A stretch of 64,000 nucleotides of DNA. Source: Phycomyces blakesleeanus NRRL 1555(-). Lineage: Eukaryota > Mucoromycota > Mucoromycetes > Mucorales > Phycomycetaceae. The notes below the pieces were generated by a model. That model was not told where the DNA came from. It did not search any database and saw nothing but the letters and a program-made list of their open reading frames with translations. The stretch covers positions 3,185,545 to 3,249,544 of the forward strand of contig NW_017265135.1 in assembly GCF_001638985.1 (NCBI RefSeq), written 5' to 3'. Within the stretch, counting starts at the first letter, position 1; every line of letters begins with the position of its first letter. The position numbers and the translations under genes were made by a program. This document shows positions 21,321-34,200 of the stretch, in pieces.

Positions 21321-24300
21321 GGCTATCCTTACGGACAAGATGACGAGACAAGATTTTAAGGACAATATTTTCATCTCTGACATCAGAGATGATTAGTGTA
21401 ACAATCCCATTTTTTGGGGGGAGCGACTAGATAAATGGTTCTTCGGATTGCCAATAAAATCACTACCCTTTTTTTATTACAACATCAGCGCATAATTTTT
21501 TTAACATTTAACATGAGCAACATCAACAACACCAACAACACCAATAACCTTGTCATTGTCAGTGAGACTTCTTCCAGGAAGTACAATACTGCTTCGACCG
21601 AGTTTAATTCTATCTTTCTTGTTGGAAGACAATTTTCTTCAACTGTAGCTGTTTGTGAAGCTGTCAAGGCATATGGTGCCACGCATAATATTGCATTTTC
21701 CACTATGTTTTCATCAGAAACTCGCATAAAGATAATCTGTAAGCATGCGGGCAAATATAGAGACACTCGTAAGGCTGCAAAGATTGCTTTAGAAACCTCT
21801 GCCAGCAAAGAGAGTCCCCTTCCTGGATGGGAAAGAAAACGTGTCAAGGATACACAAAAGCATGGCTGCCAATACTTTGTGTACGCCTCTAAGAAAAAAG
21901 ACGGAAGAGTTGCTGTGCACTTGTGCAAGGCACAACATAACCATCCAATTGAGGAAGGTCATAGGGTATACGCTATGCACCAAAAACTTTTGCCTGAGGC
22001 CATGGCCCTTGTAACAAGACATCTGGAGAATAACAATGATGTATCAACCATCTTCAACAGGTTGAAGATATGTGGATACACCAATGTTGTATGTCAAGAC
22101 ATTGAGAACATCAAGCAGCACTTTGGAAAAGATTATGAAGGAAAGGAGATGTTCAGTTTTATTACCACTTTACAAGACCTGGACTTCTATATCCGCTATA
22201 CTGTTGATAATACAGATGACAAAAGAATCAACATGGTTTTCTTTGTTCACAAGGATGCAATTGAGGAAGCGCGAAGAATGTCTGAGACAATAATCATCAA
22301 TGCTACATATAAGACAAATAGCCATAGAATGACATTTGTCAATATTGCTGGTACCAGTAATGTAACTGGTAAATCTCGCGGAACATTAAAGACATTCCCT
22401 ATTGCTGGTGTTTGGGTAGAGCACGAAATTGTTGAAAATTATCTCTGGGTACTTCGTTGTCTCTGTGATGCAGTTTGGCCAGATGTCGAAGACAATAACA
22501 GCAGCAATAGTAACAACAATACAGCAACAACAACACAAACACAAACAAACACATACACACCTCTTCTTCCTAATATGTTTATAACTGACAATGAGAAAGC
22601 ATTGCAAAATGCAATTACCTGTGTTTTCCCTGAGTCAAAGCAAGTCTTATGCTATAAGCATATAAAAGATAATTTCAAAAAAGACTTGCTACCGACGATG
22701 AAGGGAGAAGAGAGCAGTGAGAAGAGAGAGCTTTTGGAGACTTTGGCAGGGTTTCTTGACAAGATTGCTTTGAAGTGCGAGACGCCCAAAGAAGTGAAGA
22801 AAGAGACGGATGGGTACCTTGAGCTTGCAAAGGAGAATTGCAAGGATCAGGGGAAAACCGCCAGTAATTTCCTTGAAAGGTACATATAGAGCCATTGAAC
22901 TTGACAAAAATGGCTTATTAATTATAAAAAATTGGTAATTTTTGTATAATTTACTAGAAAAATGAAAGACAAGGAGAACTGGGTAAACATGTATGTTTAT
23001 AAATACCCTCACTTTGGAAATCATACCTCCAACCGTGCAGAAAGTGCACATGCTTCCCTCAAGCATTCTCTTGGTACCTCTTCTGGTAAATTGATGACAG
23101 TGACACTAAAAGTGAAAAAGTGGTATCAGGAACTGATAAGTTTGCATTATCTTATTTTATTCTATGTGCTAGTTGAATAAGTTCTCTAATTATAATTATC
23201 TGCTATAATATATTTGTATATTAAATAGGTTGATGATTGTAAATGCAGATTAATGACAGAGTGCCTCTGAGAGAGCACAGAAGTTGTGTGTGACAAAGTC
23301 AACAGAGCAAGACTAAATGTCATTTGCCAAAAAATTAGCCGCTTTGCAATGGACCAAATTAATCATACCTGAAAAATTGACCAAAGAGTGCAAATGCCTC
23401 TTACATTACAACTATCTCCTACCATGCTATCATACACTTGCTACTTTTAATACAATTCCAATCTCCCTAATTCCAAGACGCTGGAGAAAAGATTATCTAG
23501 AAGGAGAAGGTAATACATATAATAGTTATAACATTATTTTCTCATATAATATATAATTGTATATAGACCACTTGACAATTAACAACGTAGAACCAGTACC
23601 AGCAAACATTGCTAAAATAACAACTATATCGCCTCAATTTGATCACGATCTTGAGCTTGTTCATGAAGGCTTTCACAGTACACACAGCAAACAAGAACAA
23701 ATAGATATACATAATTTAGTAAAAAACATACTAGAAAAAATGACCAAGCAGAAACTTGAGGATCTTAATGGTCCAACAATAGTGGAAGCTATCAAAGGCC
23801 GACCCAAAAATACAAAGTGTAAAATGATTGCATTAAAGCACTGCATTGAAGCTGAAAAAGAAAAAGATACAAAAAAAATTAAAATAGCAAAAGAACAAAA
23901 AAAGTGAGTATTCATTTATAATACATTACTTAAATCTATTTCACTCAAGTTTTGCTCTATTTTCTAGAAAACAAATATCCTCAACTCAAGAGCAAAAAGT
24001 CTTGCAAAATATCATCAATCTTGGCTTGCCAATCGATCACACAATATTAACAAATCTTACTATTGCTCCTAAACATATAACTGAAGTCTTTTCTCCCGAA
24101 GCAGATGGCAACTGTGGATATCAAGCAATAGCAATAGAGATATATCAGGACCAGGAGAAATGGTCTGAAGTTAAAGAAAATATGCTAGAAGCCTACTTAA
24201 AGTATCAGCATATATATTACCAGGGAAGAATGGAGAATGGCAACATGCCTGCATCCACAAACCCACTCATAATCAGTCTCAAAGACAAAAGATCACCCCT

Positions 24301-24895
24301 CCCACAGCAACATTGGTTCGGAACGATTGACCATCTACAACTTGTAGCAGATGGGTTCAATAGATCAGTAGCTGTATATTGAAACACTCCAAGAGAAACA
24401 GGCGACTATCTCTTCGTTCCATTAACTACCACACCAGAAAAATTCGAACCAATAATCATCATCTTGGACATCAACCACTTTCTCCTTGCGAAACGTAAAC
24501 CTATCAGAAACTTCACTTGACCAAAAATAAATCCTTTCCACAAAGCCATAGTCAAAAGATATGGCCTAAGCGACAACTTGATCATGTATTAATTACTAAG
24601 GTATATATTTTGTATTTGAATTGGCATTGATAATATTAACATTGAATATTTTATTTTTGTAGTTTTTTTTTTATATATTTTATCTCTATTTATTTTTATA
24701 TCAACTTTTATCTTTCTATCAATTTTTATCTCAATTGTCAACTTTTTTTATAATCAATATTTTTTGAAACTTTTACGAAATACTCAGATTTGACCCCCCA
24801 AAAAAATGGGATTGTTACACTAATCATCTCTGACGTCAGAGATGAAAATATTGTCCTCAAAATATTGTCCCGTCGTCTTGTCTGTAAGGATAGCC
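21321..24895 (+). mobile_element. MULE3: decayed Mutator-like element with about 100-bp TIRs
   Basis: Inverted repeats of about 100 bp start GGCTATCCTTAC and include GTGTAACAATCCCATTTTTT followed by a G run. The target duplication is TTAATGTA (21313-21320 and 24896-24903), confirmed by the uninterrupted LTR-B copy near 56890. Each TIR holds the palindrome CATCTCTGACRTCAGAGATG (21372-21391 and 24825-24844). It carries one transposase-OTU gene that is now broken. Confidence 0.9.
21513..24592 (+). pseudogene. MULE3 transposase with SWIM and OTU domains, inactivated
   Basis: Exon 1 (to 22879) has a FAR1-like zinc region (IICKHAGKY, HGCQYFVY, QHNHPIEE) and a MULE DDE core. Exon 2 (22958-23135) supplies the third acidic residue in NRAESAHASLK. 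Next come a SWIM-like CKCLLHYNYLLPCYH (23389-23433), a K-rich linker (23557-23907) and an OTU domain (catalytic Cys in ADGNCGYQAIA, His in DINHFLL). Damage: the first catalytic Asp is Asn (IIINATYKTN), the intron at 23136 starts AT instead of GT, TGA at 23268, a frameshift near 23368, and TGA at 24380 and near 24520. ATG at 21513 (MSNINNTNN) is one possible start; 21435 is also in frame. It cannot encode an active transposase. Confidence 0.85.
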
Positions 24896-25178
24896 TTAAT
24901 GTATGATTAATTATATAAATGTGTGTAGTTCCAATGAAGTATTAACATCGAAAGTAAATGTGTTTATGAGTTATAATTATGCTTATAATAATCCACTGGT
25001 GTATCCCATATTATGGTGATATCATCATATGAAATATAATCACTAGCATGCATGCTAAACCTGTGTGTTAAATAATAAAGTAATTGGTAGACATCTTTGA
25101 CTGGAATAGCTGAGGCCTTATATTATTTCCTTCAGACTTATTCTCAATTACAGCAGTAGTCAATACTCATTTACAACA

Positions 25179-25696
25179 AAATCAATACCGCATTCTTTGA
25201 AAACACTAGCGTGATTGTCACAAACCCTCTTTTTGTCTACTTGAGAGATAGATTGCCAGCTAGAAGAAGGTCCCAGAGACTGAACAGAAGGAAGATGGGC
25301 AAGTTGGTCACATGCCAGATGTGTACAAGTTTGAAGTGTTGACTTGCTTTCCTTGGTTAGTTGGATTCCAAGATCTTTGACCATCATGTCATGAACATGC
25401 TTCGTAGTTATGCCTCGTATGTTGCCTATTGGTCTTGGAATGGGGCCAGTAGAAACCTATACTATCTAGAGTCAATACATAGAAATATAGTTATTTTATT
25501 AATTACTTACTTTAACAGAGGTTATGATAACTTGTTCTGGATCTTGAGGTACATTCAACTTGTTGCTCATGCTTGTTATTTCAATTTGCATTGCATCTTA
25601 CTTTTCTTTCACTTCTCTTATGTCCTTGTGTAAGGCAACCAAGGTGTTATGTATGCCTTGAAGTAATTGTACAACTGTTTGATCTATATTGCTCAT
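25179..25696 (-). pseudogene. tnp2-element accessory coiled-coil protein, copy 1, truncated by LTR-B
   Basis: The start (MSNIDQTVVQLLQ) and a short heptad-like region are followed by an in-frame TAA, a short intron and a domain reading DLGIQLTKESKSTLQTC...SSSWQSIS...CDNHASVFKECGIDF. It matches the accessory copy at 58162-58808 and more weakly that at 54317-55347. The gene stands head-to-head with the tnp2 transposase starting at 25999. It ends where LTR-B begins, so the C-terminal part is lost. Function unknown; not recognised as a named family. Confidence 0.7.
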
Positions 25697-25998
25697 AATA
25701 AAAAAAGTTAGAAATACAGATTTGTTATAGAGAAAAGAGGAAAGGAAAAAAATTTTCAAGAGTTATTATTAGCTTTGTATTCATTGAACACATCTATTGG
25801 TTGTTTTCAATAAGAGCTATGATTAATATAGTAATTTTGTAATGATGGCATACATTATAAAGTCTACTCTTTTTAAGTCTACATCTGAATAATCCATGCC
25901 GTCATTGTTTAAAATAATTAAGTATAAAGATATGTATTCAGAAAGCAATTATATTTGCTCTTACTTATATATACAAGTACATTACCTCTTATTAAAAA

Positions 25999-28909
25999 AT
26001 GAACTCAACCAGAAATACTTTCCCTCATGAATGCAGTGCTTGCCACACGCATCTCTCAAGCAAAGAAAAAGCTAGAAAATGCAAAGTCCAATGCCTGGAT
26101 AAGTTGTTTGAAAGAGTTGACTGAGACAAATGTCCAATCCGTTTCTCTTTCTGGAGAAAATCACCATGGTTTGGATTTTACCAATGGTTCATCCGTAGAG
26201 TAAGCATATACATTATAATAAAACTATTAAATAAAACATATTAACCTTTGATTTAATTTAATAATTACATAGAGAAAACATCAACATGGTCATTGATGAG
26301 CCCATAGTAAGAAATATATATGTGTAAATGCATTCATTATACTAATTATTATTTACCTTATTAAAGTATGACTTTGATCAGGAGGTTTCTATGAACAATG
26401 ACTCAACATTCATAGAGGCGGTTGAGGACGTTGAAAATGCTTCTTCCAAGCTGGTCTATGACTTTAGTACTCCTGCTCCTGTTCCTGGCTATGATGATGC
26501 TAAGAATCTCGAGTTTATGAAGATCGTCAAGGAGTTTGGCATTTCCCAGAAGGCCCATATTAGCCTTGCAAAACACTTTAACAATATTCTCAGCACGTCA
26601 AATGAGATTTTGTACAGAGCTTGCTCTCCTTAGCTTGGTACCAAGCTTCTTTCCCGCTTTCTCAGTGTTGAAGAGGATACATATCACGTCTGTCGCAATG
26701 GGTGCATGTTGTATAATGAAAATTAGCAAATAGAGTGTCCGCATTGTGACGAGGTTCATTACAAGGCCAGTGATGGAAGCCAAGACGCTGGCAAGAATTT
26801 GGTTCCTGTAAGCACAATGATACAGCTTCCTCTGGGTAAACAGCTTGCAGTTGCTTTGGCCAACGACCATACCAGGAAAGAGATGTTGTATTGCTACCAC
26901 CATACACAGAAGGCTGATGGCAGCATTGCTGATGTCTTTGATGGACAGGCATACCAGTCGAAAAAACATCTTTTCTCAGGTGAAAACAACATTGCCATTT
27001 CGCTGTCTGTCAATGGGTTTGCTCCCCATAGTGTTCCAGGCTTGGTAACCATTGTCCACGTTACCAACCTCAACCTGCCCCCAATGATCTGCTACGAGTG
27101 CAGCCGTATGATCCAAGTTGCGATCATCCCTGGTCCCAAAGCACCCGCCAACTTCTGGTCATTCCTGGAGCCAATCATGAAAGAACTTCGGGTTCTCCGA
27201 GCCAGTGGAATGGTTGTGAAGACACCATATGGAGATATTTGTGCAAAAGTCCATGTACTGATGACAACTGGCGACATTCCAGCTCTGGGAAAGATGGCTT
27301 GTCATGTGGGCCATATGAGTAAGGATGGCTGCCGCATCTGCCACGTTGTGGGCCAATCTCCTGGTCATGGCCAATATTTCAGAATGACATCTACCATCAC
27401 CATGCGCACACTGGAAAGCTTCAAGTACTTTGATGAGGTGGCATTATCAAGCAAAAAAGAGTTAACTGGCCAATCTCTCTTCTCATTACTGAATTCCTTC
27501 TCTGGTCCGTTCTTTTTTGCATTGGATGAAATGCATGGCATTTGTCATGGCATTGCCAAACAGGTCTGGGGGCTCGTGTGTGGCAAGTATGGAAAAGATC
27601 ATCCTCTCTCTCTCCCTTGCAGCTCAAAAAGAAATTGGCACTGCCATGGTGTCCACTAGAAGAAGTATTCTAACGTCTTTCCACGGTGCTTAGATAAATG
27701 TCACAACAAGATCAGGGTACTTCTGAGCTGTGGACTGGGCTGACTTCCTCTTGTTTGTCATCCCCACGCTTGTGACAGAGCATGTCTGTGACCAAGCTAC
27801 CTACAAAGCATTGCTTGATCTGATGCAGATATGCAACCTACTCATGAGCTGAGAGTTATCAGCAGAGGAACAAACCTTAATCAAAACGTAAGCTTTAATA
27901 ATAATTAATATTATTGTTTTATAACTTGTGTTAACTTATCTTTTTTTTTAATAATCTTGTCACATGGAATATGTATCTGGAAGCCTTGCTAGCTAAAGGA
28001 GAGGTCCAGCTCAAGCTCTTTACAATCAACTAGCACCTCCTGCAGCACTATCCCATGATTATAGAAGGGTATGGCCCCCTCATAGCATATAGTACACGAT
28101 CTGTCAAGAGGGCAATTAGGGAATACTCACAAGTAATGAAGAGTAATTCAGCAACTGGAATCAACACTGGCAGCATCATGCTTGACTTGACACATATTTG
28201 ACAGATGAGAGTTGAAAATTCAACAACGACAACAGCAACAGCAACAGCAACAACTCTCCTTCAGTATGACAATCCCTCTGCTGGTTGGCCAATTGACCAA
28301 GAAGGTAGTAATGTTGGTACTGATTCTGACATTGAGTTCTGGGGGCCTTTGAGGAACAGAACAATTGTTGATAGTTTTGGAGGCATTTCTTGTCTTCCAG
28401 AGCTTCTTCAAAAGTTCTACGAATCAAAGGGAGAAGAGTGTAGTATGATTGAAGCAGCCATTAAAACAAGCCATAAGGCATTTGTAAATGGTTGTGTTAT
28501 TGACTCTACACTCGACCATAATTGTGTAAGAGAGGCACATAACGTCAGACTTCAGGTTCAGGCTGATGAGAACCGCAACATTGGGCAGAGCTACTCTCCA
28601 ATATATAAGGATTTCTTTGGGAAGATCGTCATTTTCTTTGAGCACAAGATCAATAACAAGAGGTGGCTGCTTGTCCTTGTCAATGTTTATGCAGTTCGTT
28701 TGGTAAATAGTATACCAGTCATCAACAATAGGCAAATGAAGCCAATGGTAGTTCACCTGGCAGATGTCAAAGAATTAGTTGGTTTGGTGAAGTCGGACGC
28801 GACTATAAACACAATAACAACAACAGCAACAACAGCAACAACATATGTAGTGTGGCCAGAGCTTAACCGCGGCCCAAAACTGTCACTTGGTTCTCTTGCA
28901 GACCTATAA
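25999..28909 (+). pseudogene. tnp2-type (Plavaka/CACTA-like) transposase, copy 1, degenerate
   Basis: The N-terminus has a Cys-rich finger (CSACHTH...CKVQC), then the conserved core: IQLPLGKQLAVALAND, FSGENNIAISLSVNGF, IIPGPKAPANFWSFLEP, SKDGCRICHVVGQSPGHG and FFFALDEMHGICHG. The C-terminal half is intact from about 28205. Compared with copy 2 (60490-63457) it has several stops: TAG at 26632 in CSPxLGTKL, another near 26727, 27657 and others, plus the TGA at 27850 shared with copies 2 and 4. The superfamily cuts at short TIRs with a DDE-type core. It lies between the divergent accessory gene (25179-25696) and the convergent Myb-like gene (29582-30477). Confidence 0.85.
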
Positions 28910-29581
28910 TTTGTTTTTTTTTCTTGTAATACATTATTTTTTTTCAAATTGTCTTAACATATTTTATCCTCCCAGCAAAAAGTTTAAATATTTTTCTCTA
29001 TTTTACCTCTGACTTTTAATAGTGATCAATTGCAATCTACATTTACTAAAAATGTAAAATCTGTAGTTAAAATGTACTTTTGTCTATCAGGAGATTTAAT
29101 TTTAGGTGGTCAATCTGCTTTTTGTCAACCTTTTCAAAAAACATAGATTTTCTTGTTTCATTTTGAATTTTTGGTGTTTTTTTAATTATTATAGGCCAAA
29201 AACAAAGTCACAAATGCAAGAAACCGCCCCTATTTGTCATAGTGATAGATCATGAACAGTATTGCAACAAGAGCATGTCAAAGATTTGGGTTGCGGTAGA
29301 GTGGGAGTTTGCAGATGTGGAGAAGTGCTTTAAGTACTGTAAGTACAGATATGCAATGAAGATCAGCAAATCAAACCATGTTAGAGTTTATCAGTTATCA
29401 ACTATGTTAAAAAATTTGATACATTGTTTAAGATATAGTTCAGTATTGACCAGTTTCTACTTTAGGTTGCAACCACTCCAACTAGAGGAGTATATACAAA
29501 GGTTGAGATGAGAAAAGATAGATGGAAAAGACTTTGATGAGTATTTTGTACAGCCCTTATAAATGAACAAATATTATTTTT

Positions 29582-30477
29582 TTATTTGTTTTTGAGTACA
29601 AGCATTTCCGCCATTTTTTCAATATTAGAAATGATTTTGGACGTGGCGAATAGAATATGTTTCATGTCCTCTACATTCCCTACCATCTTTGTCTGGAACT
29701 CGGATTCCTCCTTCAAATACTTTTTGTATTCACCTTCTATTACAGCACTTTTGCTGCCACTTGGCTTGGTGGTAGGATCCATGACAGGCAAGATCTCGCC
29801 TGCAGCTGAACTCTTTCCCTTGCCCTTGCCCTTGTCATTGCTGCTTGTCTTACACCGGTACTCCAGCATCTTCTCCGTTCTTTTTCCCAATGCTGCATTA
29901 GAGTTCTCCTTCATCAACTGCTCTCCACTTTCTTTCCTCTTATACTTTTCAATCTCTGTAGCTTGGTTTCTGTCCTTTATCTTGTCATGTTCCTTTTTCT
30001 ATATTCACAAAGTCATTTAAAGTTAATAATTGCTGTATAAGTTATACTAAAGTTATATGAAAAATATCTTTTCAATGACATCAAGTGCAGCTATTTCAAT
30101 TGCACTTCTATGTCGGTTACTTTCTGAAGCTTTACTCTGTTCATACTCTCCAAACAAAGGCTTGTAGCTGTTGCTGATTCTCTTAACTGCACAGTGACAG
30201 GCATTATACTCTAGTGGTATATCATTCGGGGCACATGCGTTTACCCTTTTGATTATCCTGTCTCATGTTTTTGTGACAGCAGCTCTTGGGCAGGCTGGTA
30301 GGAAGAGATTCGCGTACTCTTGCATTAGTGCAAGCTCCTTGTCTGGAGTCCATTTTCATTGCTTTCCCTTTGGCTTGAAAGGGGGGTTGGTGCTTTTCTG
30401 ATGGTTAAAAGCTTGTCTTTCTCAGCTTTTAGGTTGTACGGCTTAAATGTCAGCTTGTTGGGTGTAGTTGGAACCAT
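29582..30477 (-). pseudogene. Myb/SANT-like DNA-binding protein, third gene of tnp2 copy 1, degenerate
   Basis: It starts MVPTTPNKLTFKPYNLKAEK. After a frameshift, a Myb/SANT-like segment reads KWTPDKELALMQEYANLFLP...RIIKRVNACAPNDI. The second exon (about 30002-29582) encodes a basic linker (NDKGKGKGK) and a helical, probably coiled-coil tail ending EMLVLKNK. Two TGA codons sit where Arg and Trp would fit the motif. It points toward the transposase (tail-to-tail, about 670 bp apart). It is probably a TIR- or subterminal-repeat-binding partner, by analogy with two-protein CACTA systems; that is inference. Confidence 0.6.
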
Positions 30478-31273
30478 GCTTGCTTATATGTAAGAGTACA
30501 GTAGAGGTAAAAGAAGAATATAAGTGAAGTAACTCAAGACGAACACTCTTATTTATACTGAACTCTGTGATGTATTATGTTAATAATTGATATCATGTCC
30601 AATATAATGAGTTTTAAAAAGAACTAATTTATGTTTCTGGTTGCCATTGTAATTCATGTTAGTCAAAGGCCTTCTTCTATATTTTATGTTATAGAATTTG
30701 AAAAATATGAGATGAATATGTCTCCAAGAATCCAGAGAATAAGGTTCAGCTTTAAAGGGAAGTGAAATATTGGGGTTACAATGTTTTCACAAATTTGGGA
30801 ATTCACTTAGCCTATGCCTATGCTGATAGTTTAACGGCTTAGATAGCAAACTGACTAATATTTTATTTCAATGAAGCAATTTGTATTTCTACTATCTTAA
30901 AGGGATTTTGCTAGAAGTTACCAGGTATTGAAAACTTCTAGCAAAGTGTAGTATTTCTGAGAAGGAGTGAATTGGATTGGCTAGATTAGAATTCAGATTC
31001 TAGAAACGACATGCTCATGACAGTATCGTAACTCGTTTTATTTTTTTGGAAATAAAAAATGGGATCCTCCAATGAAATGTCTTTATTTTTACTCCAAAAT
31101 TTCCAAATATGGTAGTAGCGAGTTGATTAAACTGAAAGTCGAGCTGAGAATACTATTGATTCTGCTGGAACTTTCTAGTATTATCAACTCGCAAGTTGAA
31201 ATTACTGGTTTGCCCACAGTTTGATTAACTTTTAAAATTAAATTTTTCTTTTTCTTTCAAAAACTTATTTATT
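30478..31273. other. Spacer between tnp2 copy 1 and the Ndc10-like Crypton
   Basis: No gene is supported. The right end of the tnp2 element should be here, but no CACTA-like terminus matching the one at 49062 could be found. A small inverted pair CTAGAAGTT/AACTTCTAG is visible near 30915-30940. Confidence 0.5.
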
Positions 31274-34200
31274 ATGTTGCCCTTGCCTACTAATATCACT
31301 GCTTTTAAGAGACGCTTTGTTAATGAGCATGATTTGGAAGAACTAGAGCATTTAATTGAGCAACAAGAAGCTGAGATTTCTAGTGGAATTCAAGTATAAA
31401 CAAAACAGACAATAGATTATATGCAAAAAAATGCACACCAATATTAACAATATATCTTTATAGCCTACTAGTATTGCTGCAATTTCTGAAGAGGTGCCTA
31501 AGAAAGCTCGTAGGGGTCAACCATCAAAAAGGATTATGCTGGTTGAAAATTCAACAGCTGTGTTGTGGGGAGAAAATAAAGCAAAATATAATATAGACAA
31601 AAGAATTCGTGAGAACTTGTGTAGGTTGTTTATTTCAAAAGAAAAGTAAAGAATGATAAAATTCGATTGTCTTTCTATACGGAACTATCTACTGATATTT
31701 ATATGTTTTTCTAATTTGTAATTCAGTGTGTGCTTAAGTAATCTTTATCACGATGAGTCATCTTCCAGGAGTATTGTTTTTCTGAAAAGATCCGGAAAGA
31801 CCAATTGATATGATACTTCTCCAGTCAGATCAGTCCAAGAGTTTTGGTAAAGAAGAGCATTTATGCTATTGGTAGTATTTTAGTATTCCGACCCAGATAC
31901 TCGGGTAATGTTTCATAATATTAGATAGTTGTAGTTGTAGTCTCTCAATTAAGTATTTGTATAATAAAAGAAATATGTAGATGAAATATAATGATGCCAT
32001 ATATATAATGTATATGTATTTGTATATCCCATGTCATAGTGATAATAATAAATAATCAATTATGTGTATGATGATCTGTGTGTTAGATAATATCATAAAG
32101 GGAGATCCGTTTGACTGGAATAGCTGAGGATATTATTTTATCCTTCAGTCTTACTCTCAGATTCAGCAGTAATCAATACTCATTCACAACAAGCTGAATC
32201 GTTCAGTTCAGCCAATTTGTCTACTTCTGTTGGCTCAAATGCCTTTGTTGCTCTTCAAAGTAGCTCGTCAATCAATGTGTCTGAGTTTGAGCTTGCACTT
32301 AAGGCTTTGCCAATGAAAGTATGTGCCAGCACTGCTGCAATTTACAGAATGCCCTTAGAACATTGGAAGGTATGTCTCAACTCAATAGAATAAGAATCTA
32401 TATTGTATTGATTGTATTCATTTTTTAATGTTACTTAAATTGAAGGTCTTTTGTGAGAAAAAACCGACACAGATATCCTGTTGATTTTCAGTATCCATAC
32501 ACTGTTGGGCCTACTGAATTTGTTATTGCTTTCTTCAAAGAATTTGTTTTCAAGCAAATGTATATGAAAAGTGTTTCAGTAGAGACTGATGTTAAAACAC
32601 AAATTGGCTTAAGAACAGAAGATAACGAAGAAAGACAATTGACTTTGCTCCAAAGTAATACAAAATTGCATGAAATACATAAAAAAAATCCGTCAATTAT
32701 ACTTAATCATCAACCCATTTTTATAGTTGCTGAGAATGCTCCTTCTAACAAGAACGGTAGTAAGAAAGTTATCGAAGTTCCTTTAGGTATTGAATCTGTC
32801 AATCAATACAAGAAAGTCTTGATGTTCTTGCACAAATTCCAGTCCGAGTGCCGAGAAGTTGGATGGCCATCTCCAAAGAAGACTAAAGAAGTGATCGAAT
32901 TGATCAAGAAGTATGAACACAACCTTGTTTACGACCAAGTACAAACAAACGTAGATAGAGCAGCCCATTGTGTGATTGGGGACTCTTATAAGTCTGGCGA
33001 ACTTATAAGAATCCTGAAGAGCCTTTGGACTTCTGACAGCAAATCAGGCTTGCGTGAGATGTTTTCTATCTCTTCCCACCACCATATGCTACTTAGAGAT
33101 CAGGATTTGAGAAATTTAAACTTTGCAGATTGCTTTTGCACGATCATTCTAAAGAAACAGCACAAAGGAATGCAACAGGCTCTTGCTTTGGTTTTTAGTC
33201 TAGACAAGAGCAAGACTCTGAAGGAAGGAGAAGTCAAATTTGCATGTGCTATGCGCCATGAAAACGTATTCAGATGTTCTTTTGGTGCATTTGCCTTTTT
33301 TATGTTCAGTTTGCTTCAAGTAGGTTGGTCAGCTAAAAAAAGGGACTTTTTTAAAATAATTTCTAACTTTCTTGATAAAAATTATAGACCAGTGGTGACT
33401 TCTTGAACGAAGACAGATGGCAGAACTGGAAGGTATTACGTGGATGTACCAGCCCTGAGAAGAGTTTAACTGGCGCTTCTCAATGGAAAACTGCAAAAAA
33501 GACACTTGCAGATGAAGAGATATATACCACACGAGTAACGCATGGTGGCCGTCATGCTGGGTCAATGGAAGCTGAGGGCTTAGAGATACCTTTTGATCTG
33601 ATCAAGTGAGGAGGAGGATAGAAGGATCGACTTGGTCATTTGGAGACCCATTACTTGGGTAAACTCCCATCTCCTTTTGCCAGAGGTATGGCTGGCTTTT
33701 GGGAAAAGTCTTTCTCACTAGCAAGAAATGGCGTGTCACCGCCAATGGAATTACAAAAGATGGTATTTCCTTGGATCGAAGACTATTTTGGTGTTGGTAA
33801 TGCAGAGTGGGTAGCTGTCTGTGAGAAGGAGATGAATGAAGTCGATGAGAACGAGGATGAGGATGAAAACATCATAAATTTGGAGATAGATGAAGAAGCA
33901 GATTCCGTAGAATTCGTGGAGGAAGATGGAAGATTGCAGTCGAAAGAAAAAAAGAGAAAAGGAAAGCAAAGAGCAACTCAAAGCAGTATCAATACAGCAA
34001 AGCACGGATTTTTACAACTCTTGATACGATGCAGAAGAATAATCTTACAAGATACAGCCATTTACTTGTATTTGAACAAAGAAAACAAGCACATCAATAC
34101 AAGAAACCTTCTGTTCTCAAGTAACAGCTTCAGAATGTTCCAAGAGGATATTGTAGCTGCCATTACCAGCCCTTCCATTGATAGACTAGAAGAGTATGAA

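Larger units (their letters stand above)
21199..25178 (+). mobile_element. LTR-B copy, 5'-truncated and interrupted by MULE3
   Basis: From about 21199 (ATACTGAACTACTACTGC) to 21320 and from 24896 to 25178 (ending ACTCATTTACAACA) the sequence matches the LTR-B copies at 56641-57171 and 40646-41178. Its first 170 bp or so are missing at the junction with the LINE 5' end. MULE3 sits at 21321-24895. The right end lies inside the accessory gene at 25179-25696. Confidence 0.85.

Noticed and set aside
28236..28258. CAACAG/ACAACA trinucleotide runs in tnp2 genes (28236-28258, 28815-28840, 63366-63390)
   Set aside because: They are simple-repeat coding tracts (Thr/Gln-rich), unremarkable except as length-variable sites.
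31561..32191. LTR-C read as part of the Crypton gene (extra exon or intron)
   Set aside because: Perfect AGCTG duplication, TG/CA ends and a second copy at 57443-58073 show that it is an insertion.
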